Source of the DNA: Ricinus communis
Taxonomy: Eukaryota > Streptophyta > Magnoliopsida > Malpighiales > Euphorbiaceae
DNA: 64,000 nt
NCBI RefSeq assembly: GCF_019578655.1
Contig: NC_063258.1
Coordinates: 25,362,802-25,426,801, forward strand
Direction: 5' to 3'
In this document: piece after piece, positions 59,801 to 64,000 of the stretch
How positions within the stretch are numbered: position 1 is the stretch's first letter
Layout: each line of letters begins with the position of its first letter
Notes under the pieces: model-generated
Database searches by the model: none
Seen by the model: only the letters and a program-made list of their open reading frames with translations
What the model was told of the DNA's origin: nothing
Position numbers and translations under genes: made by a program

Positions 59801-60609
59801 GCCAAATTTTTTTATTTTAAAGAGTCATATAATATTTATTTAATCTATAAATATTTTTATATATTAATATTTTTTAAAATATTTTTATTATAAAATTTAT
59901 ATTTTTTAAAATAAAAAGTACTATTAGATATACTTAAATAAAAATATTTTATTATTTAAGTGTAAAAGCATCGGAATAGTATCTTTGAATTGTACTGTAT
60001 ATGTTATGATTATACTCTTTTCTTTTTTTTGAAATATTTTGTGATTGCACTTGTTAATTATTATTATTGTTATTATTTTTCTTGAAGCCTTAATTATTAT
60101 TATTAATATTTAGATACTTGTGTCAGCATGGTTTAAATTAAACAATCAAAGATTCTTTAAGCAGAATAGCATATGCCAAGAAATGATTCGCCTTAAAATC
60201 CCGAGCCACCACCAGTCCAAAATGCGGCCTTTAAAATACTCAACTAACCTCTGTTGCCAAATTTAACTATGGCTATCACATCCAAAAACTCTTATATTCT
60301 GTAGGAGAAACAACGATTCAAGGCCAAGCATGAACATCTTTTTCTTTCTCTTTTCCTTTTCTTAATGCATGCATGTCTTTATTTACACCACAAAACCAAA
60401 AATCAGACACAAAAATAGAAAATCTGAAATCTTGGAAGCAATGATGCTAATTTCCAATGTTTTATCTTGTAAACTTCGAATAGGCAATCCAAATATATTC
60501 AACAATTTCTTTACAGATAGCTTAACACCATTAATACATGATAACAATTTCTTTCTTTAACTACAAAGATGGTATCGAATTAGTTTTTTTTTTTTTTTTA
60601 ATTACATTT
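59801..60609. other. AT-rich spacer and 3' region of the ARM-repeat gene
   Basis: No coding sequence is recognised. It probably includes the 3' UTR of the minus-strand ARM gene up to about 60400. Confidence 0.5.
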
Positions 60610-61779
60610 TCAAGGTGAAGAACCCCATAAAACTTCAGCTACAATGGCAGCAGTTTCAGCATCAGAAACAGAAGCTTCTCTTACTTTCTCCAATATCTCT
60701 AGCTTAAATCCCCTTTTCTCTCTTTGCCTCAATCCTTCTCCAACTTCTAATTGCACTGCGAATCTTGCTACACAACTTGCAAATGGATGGCTTTCTGAAA
60801 ACCTCTGATCCTTGCTCTCCACCGTACTCTCTCTTTTCCCTCCAACACCATCAAACTTATCCATGTCAATCAAAGTACCACCAAGCTCTAATCTTTGCAG
60901 CTCAACCAGTTTCTTGATCAGCCCTTCTTTGAGCATAGCTTCAATTGCCTCTTTACGGCCAAAGTACCCGATTTCGAGAACGCAATCCATTGTCAAAACC
61001 CGAAGCTCCAAATCTTTATAATCCAAGAAAGATATAATTTTGGGTATCTCACCATTTGATTCAATCTCGTCCACTAATGGTGACTTGATTAAGTTAATAA
61101 GGGTGCACAGCACTTTCATGGCTTTCCAAGAAACCATTGAAACAAGAGCATGAATCAAAGAACCCATTAAAACTTGACCCACAAAAACATCTTTGTTAAA
61201 AGAAATCAAAGCAGCGACAACAAAAGCACACTGTTCTCTTACACTCTTCAGGCAATTAGAATCACAAATAATCTTTTCAAGTAAGACAAAGATCTTACTT
61301 TTAAGAATTAAATCTTGCAGCTCACGATCAAACCCTTGTGAGATACGATTCTCAAACTGGGTCAACAATCTAATCAACTCAGGCTCGTCCCGAGCTCCCT
61401 CTTTTTTCAATTGTGCAGTCAGATTATCAATACTTTCACGATCAATCCACGCTTGAATCTCCGACTCAATGGACCCGGCAACTCGAGAAATAGAGTGGGT
61501 GGAGACGCGGCGAGCCAGGAAATTCCGTAAGGTGCGGCCGCGTGATTTTTGGAGAGTGTCGACAAGGGATTTAAGGCGGGAAAGGTGTTGAGAGAGAGTA
61601 GAAAGATTTGGGTCTTTAGAAAGGATGGTCTCAGACTCAGTTTGAAGCTCCAGAAGAGCTCTAAAAGAATCAGAAGATTTGGGAATTGGGTGTGATTGGA
61701 GATCATGAGAAGCTTGTTTTAATGCTTCTAAGACTTTTATTACTCGTGAAATCTCTTGTCTTGATGATGGGTCTTCCAT
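60610..61779 (-). CDS. ARM-repeat superfamily protein, intronless
   Basis: A single exon encodes 389 residues, starting MEDPSSRQEISRV. The protein is almost entirely helical. Residues 1-100 resemble the N-terminal helical domain found in plant ARM and U-box-N proteins. From ~150 onward there are leucine-rich helical pairs typical of armadillo repeats, such as VREQCAFVVAALISF, KAMKVLCTLINLI and LRVLTMDCVLEIGYFG. No U-box, F-box, kinase or membrane segment is visible. ARM proteins of this size in plants usually serve as protein-protein interaction scaffolds, but the specific role here is not known. The frame is uninterrupted and the ATG has a purine-rich context. Confidence 0.85.
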   Translation of the reverse strand: MEDPSSRQEISRVIKVLEALKQASHDLQSHPIPKSSDSFRALLELQTESETILSKDPNLSTLSQHLSRLKSLVDTLQKSRGRTLRNFLARRVSTHSISRVAGSIESEIQAWIDRESIDNLTAQLKKEGARDEPELIRLLTQFENRISQGFDRELQDLILKSKIFVLLEKIICDSNCLKSVREQCAFVVAALISFNKDVFVGQVLMGSLIHALVSMVSWKAMKVLCTLINLIKSPLVDEIESNGEIPKIISFLDYKDLELRVLTMDCVLEIGYFGRKEAIEAMLKEGLIKKLVELQRLELGGTLIDMDKFDGVGGKRESTVESKDQRFSESHPFASCVARFAVQLEVGEGLRQREKRGFKLEILEKVREASVSDAETAAIVAEVLWGSSP

Positions 61780-64000
61780 TTATGTACGTGTTCTGTTTTC
61801 CAAAAAGAAGAAGAAAAAAAATAAAGCCTCTAAAGATATGGAAGAGACGTAAATGTACTGGTTGCTTATAAAAGAGAAAGAAAGAAAGAAAGAAGGAAGA
61901 AGCAGAGAAAATAAGCTCAACGACCAGTCAGAGTACACAAACCACTTGTATTTTCCCTCTCATTATTTCTTTTTATTGTGAAAAATTGTTGTTTAAACAC
62001 TTTGAGTCTTAATCTAAGCAGCAAGATTTCTAATTTAAATCGCATGAGTGTTTGTTTCAGAGGACCAGAGGTTTTAAGATTGAATTTCCTTTTTTTCACG
62101 AATTTAAAAAATTATCGTCTAATCTAGTGTTATGTTAATATTTATATATTAAATTAATATGTAATGTATATTTAATTTTAAAATATAAAATATTTATATA
62201 TAGGAGTCATTTTTATTTTTTTTAGAAATATATATTAAATATAGTAAGAATTTCATGGACTATTTAATATTAAGATTTATTTAATTTCTATAAATAAAAA
62301 TATTAAAATGTTATAATACATTAGTCGGAGCTTGTCAACTGGAGATGTTTATTTATTTATTGATTTTCACTGTAATAGAGCAAGAGATGGAAAAGAATTC
62401 TTTTAATTTTGTAAGAAGCAAACAGACTGTTGCCCGGTTGAGGGCCTTACAATTATTATTACTGATTCATGGGACCTTTTTTTGTTATTGGCATGTGATA
62501 AATGAGAGTACCAATGCATTTGGTGTTGTTTCTGTTATCAAGTGGAGTCTTCTTGTTCGGATGGTTTTAGGTTTGTAGCAGGAACGACCATTTGGAATTC
62601 TGAGGGGAAGCGGAGAATATGTACATCATGGAAAATACAAACCATTCAATACCATTTTGCTACTTCTTATTTTTTTCCAATGATTTAAGAAAAAAAGCCA
62701 ATGTTATTTGACTCAAGTTCTTTTTATTAATTTATAATGCATCATTCAAATCTTGAATAATTTCAAAATATAAATAAAATCACTTTTTAAAAAATATAAT
62801 AGTAAACTAATACAAAAATATCGATTTAAATTAATAAATATATATTACTAAGAAAGAAGACTATCTTCGAATCCTCTCAATGCCATCAACCCAACTCCAC
62901 TTGAAAGACTAAGCCCTCAAGCTATCTTTTATTCCATTCAGTCAGTTCCACAAGCCCCAAGATCCATCCTTCTTAGGTGTCAATCGGCTCAACCAACAAG
63001 AATGAAGCTAAGTACATAAAAAGATACATATAAAATATATATTCTTAACAATTAGTTCATAGTAAATTATAATTATTCAGTAGCACTATACCTATATCGA
63101 AATTATATATGTTTTTTTGATGAATATGATGGTTATAACTAAAATTATATAATGATAAAGTAATTTTAAATATTAGAGATTCTATATTGTTGAGAAATAA
63201 GAGATATCAACCCTTTATAAGGATGAAAATTCAACAAATCAAATGGCCAGTTCTAGTAATTTTGATATTTTTTGGACTCATATCTCAAATTTATTTGTTG
63301 GGTCTAATATTCTCTCATTCAATTAACTATCATTTAATTAAATTAATTCAAATTATAGAATACTAAACATTATTTTTATTTTTCTAAAACCATATAAAGA
63401 TAACATTTCTTTTCATCTTTGATCCAAGAGAAAAGATTTGCTTAAAATTAATTATTTAATTAAGATTAATATCTCAAACAAAAAGAAAATATTGACCACG
63501 CAAGGTTGGAATATAACAACAAACAGGGAACGACAAGTAAACGTCAGTATATTCGGAAATGAAGCAATGGAATACGTCATCATGATTATGCTGATACACA
63601 AATAAAACAATAACAAAACCATTTTCGTTTTGTAATTTTCTACTTTTCTTTCTTATTTTTAAAAAGTCTACTAATGGGTCCATAATAACTTGTGACTTTT
63701 AATTAATTAATTTATTTATTTTAATTCCAATAGCCTTTACTTTTGATATGTGGTTTGATGGTCAAGCACGAATTATATATACATTATGTAGATTTCATAG
63801 AGTGAGATCTTCAATATTTTTTGGAAATCAAATTAAAATATATATATTGATATATATATATATCATATAGTACTTTTAATATAAAAATCAATCTTATCCT
63901 TTGCTCAATGAGAAAATGAGTCAGATTTAAACCTATGAAATTTTAGGAATGACGGAAAGAAATAAAAAATTTAAAAAAATATATATATTTTAAATTTTTA
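61780..64000. other. Upstream region of the ARM gene and AT-rich spacer to window end
   Basis: On the minus strand, 61780-61920 contains CT-rich sequence (TTTCTTTCTTTCTTTC) typical of a plant leader. Beyond that no gene, RNA or clear repeat is recognised. A small, more GC-balanced patch lies at 62870-63000. Confidence 0.5.

Noticed and set aside
1..64000. CRISPR arrays, prokaryotic operons, organelle insertions
   Set aside because: No regularly spaced short repeats, no prokaryotic gene arrangement, and no stretch recognised as plastid or mitochondrial DNA.

Overview
The window is nuclear DNA of a flowering plant, almost certainly a core eudicot. Genes are split by short, AT-rich GT-AG introns, gene space is separated by very AT-rich sequence full of (TA)n runs, and the proteins are plant-specific or plant-typed: a plastid-envelope TOC GTPase, a type-B MGDG synthase, an ECA1-type prolamin-like peptide and a MUSTANG domesticated transposase. 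Nothing in the sequence names the species; a rosid such as a Euphorbiaceae member is only a guess.

Layout. 1-2030 (+): the 3' end of a RING-H2 protein gene. 3577-8640 (-): a MUSTANG-B gene, a Mutator transposase domesticated together with an N-terminal PB1 domain, with a non-coding leader exon. 9217-15370: transposon-rich spacer with three inverted-repeat (foldback-like) elements and one tRNA-Arg(TCG). 16699-19307 (+): MGD2/3-type MGDG synthase, eight exons. 19.3-24.8 kb: extremely AT-rich, no gene. 25029-26832 (+): ARPC3, the p21 subunit of the Arp2/3 complex. About 28.75-29.0 kb: a Stowaway-like MITE. 29521-33281 (+): UBP22-type SAGA deubiquitinase. 34181-37269 (-): SLC35F5-like DMT-superfamily membrane transporter, eight exons. 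39003-40409: a solo LTR with an intact 5-bp target duplication, inside an older local direct duplication. 42578-42958 (+): a small secreted six-cysteine ECA1/prolamin-like protein. 44060-44572: a Mutator-type MITE with a perfect 9-bp target duplication. About 46460-51978: a full-length but dead MULE with ~240-bp terminal inverted repeats and a transposase pseudogene carrying many stops. 53771-57098 (+): TOC90-type preprotein import GTPase. About 59.4-59.8 kb: an older relative of the 44-kb MITE. 60610-61779 (-): intronless ARM-repeat protein.

The genes are ordinary single housekeeping loci with separate jobs: plastid lipid synthesis, plastid protein import, actin nucleation, histone H2B deubiquitination and small-molecule transport. 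There is no operon-like logic. The theme of the window is Mutator biology: one domesticated, intact transposase (MUSTANG), one dead autonomous-type MULE, and at least three smaller elements that look like Mutator or foldback derivatives. I found no convincing novel multi-gene system. The most useful leads are the MULE relationships, the transition-type decay of the transposase, the internal third TIR copy, and the TOC90-MGD linkage. Splice joins were worked out by hand from GT/AG sites and reading-frame continuity, and totals were checked to be multiples of three.
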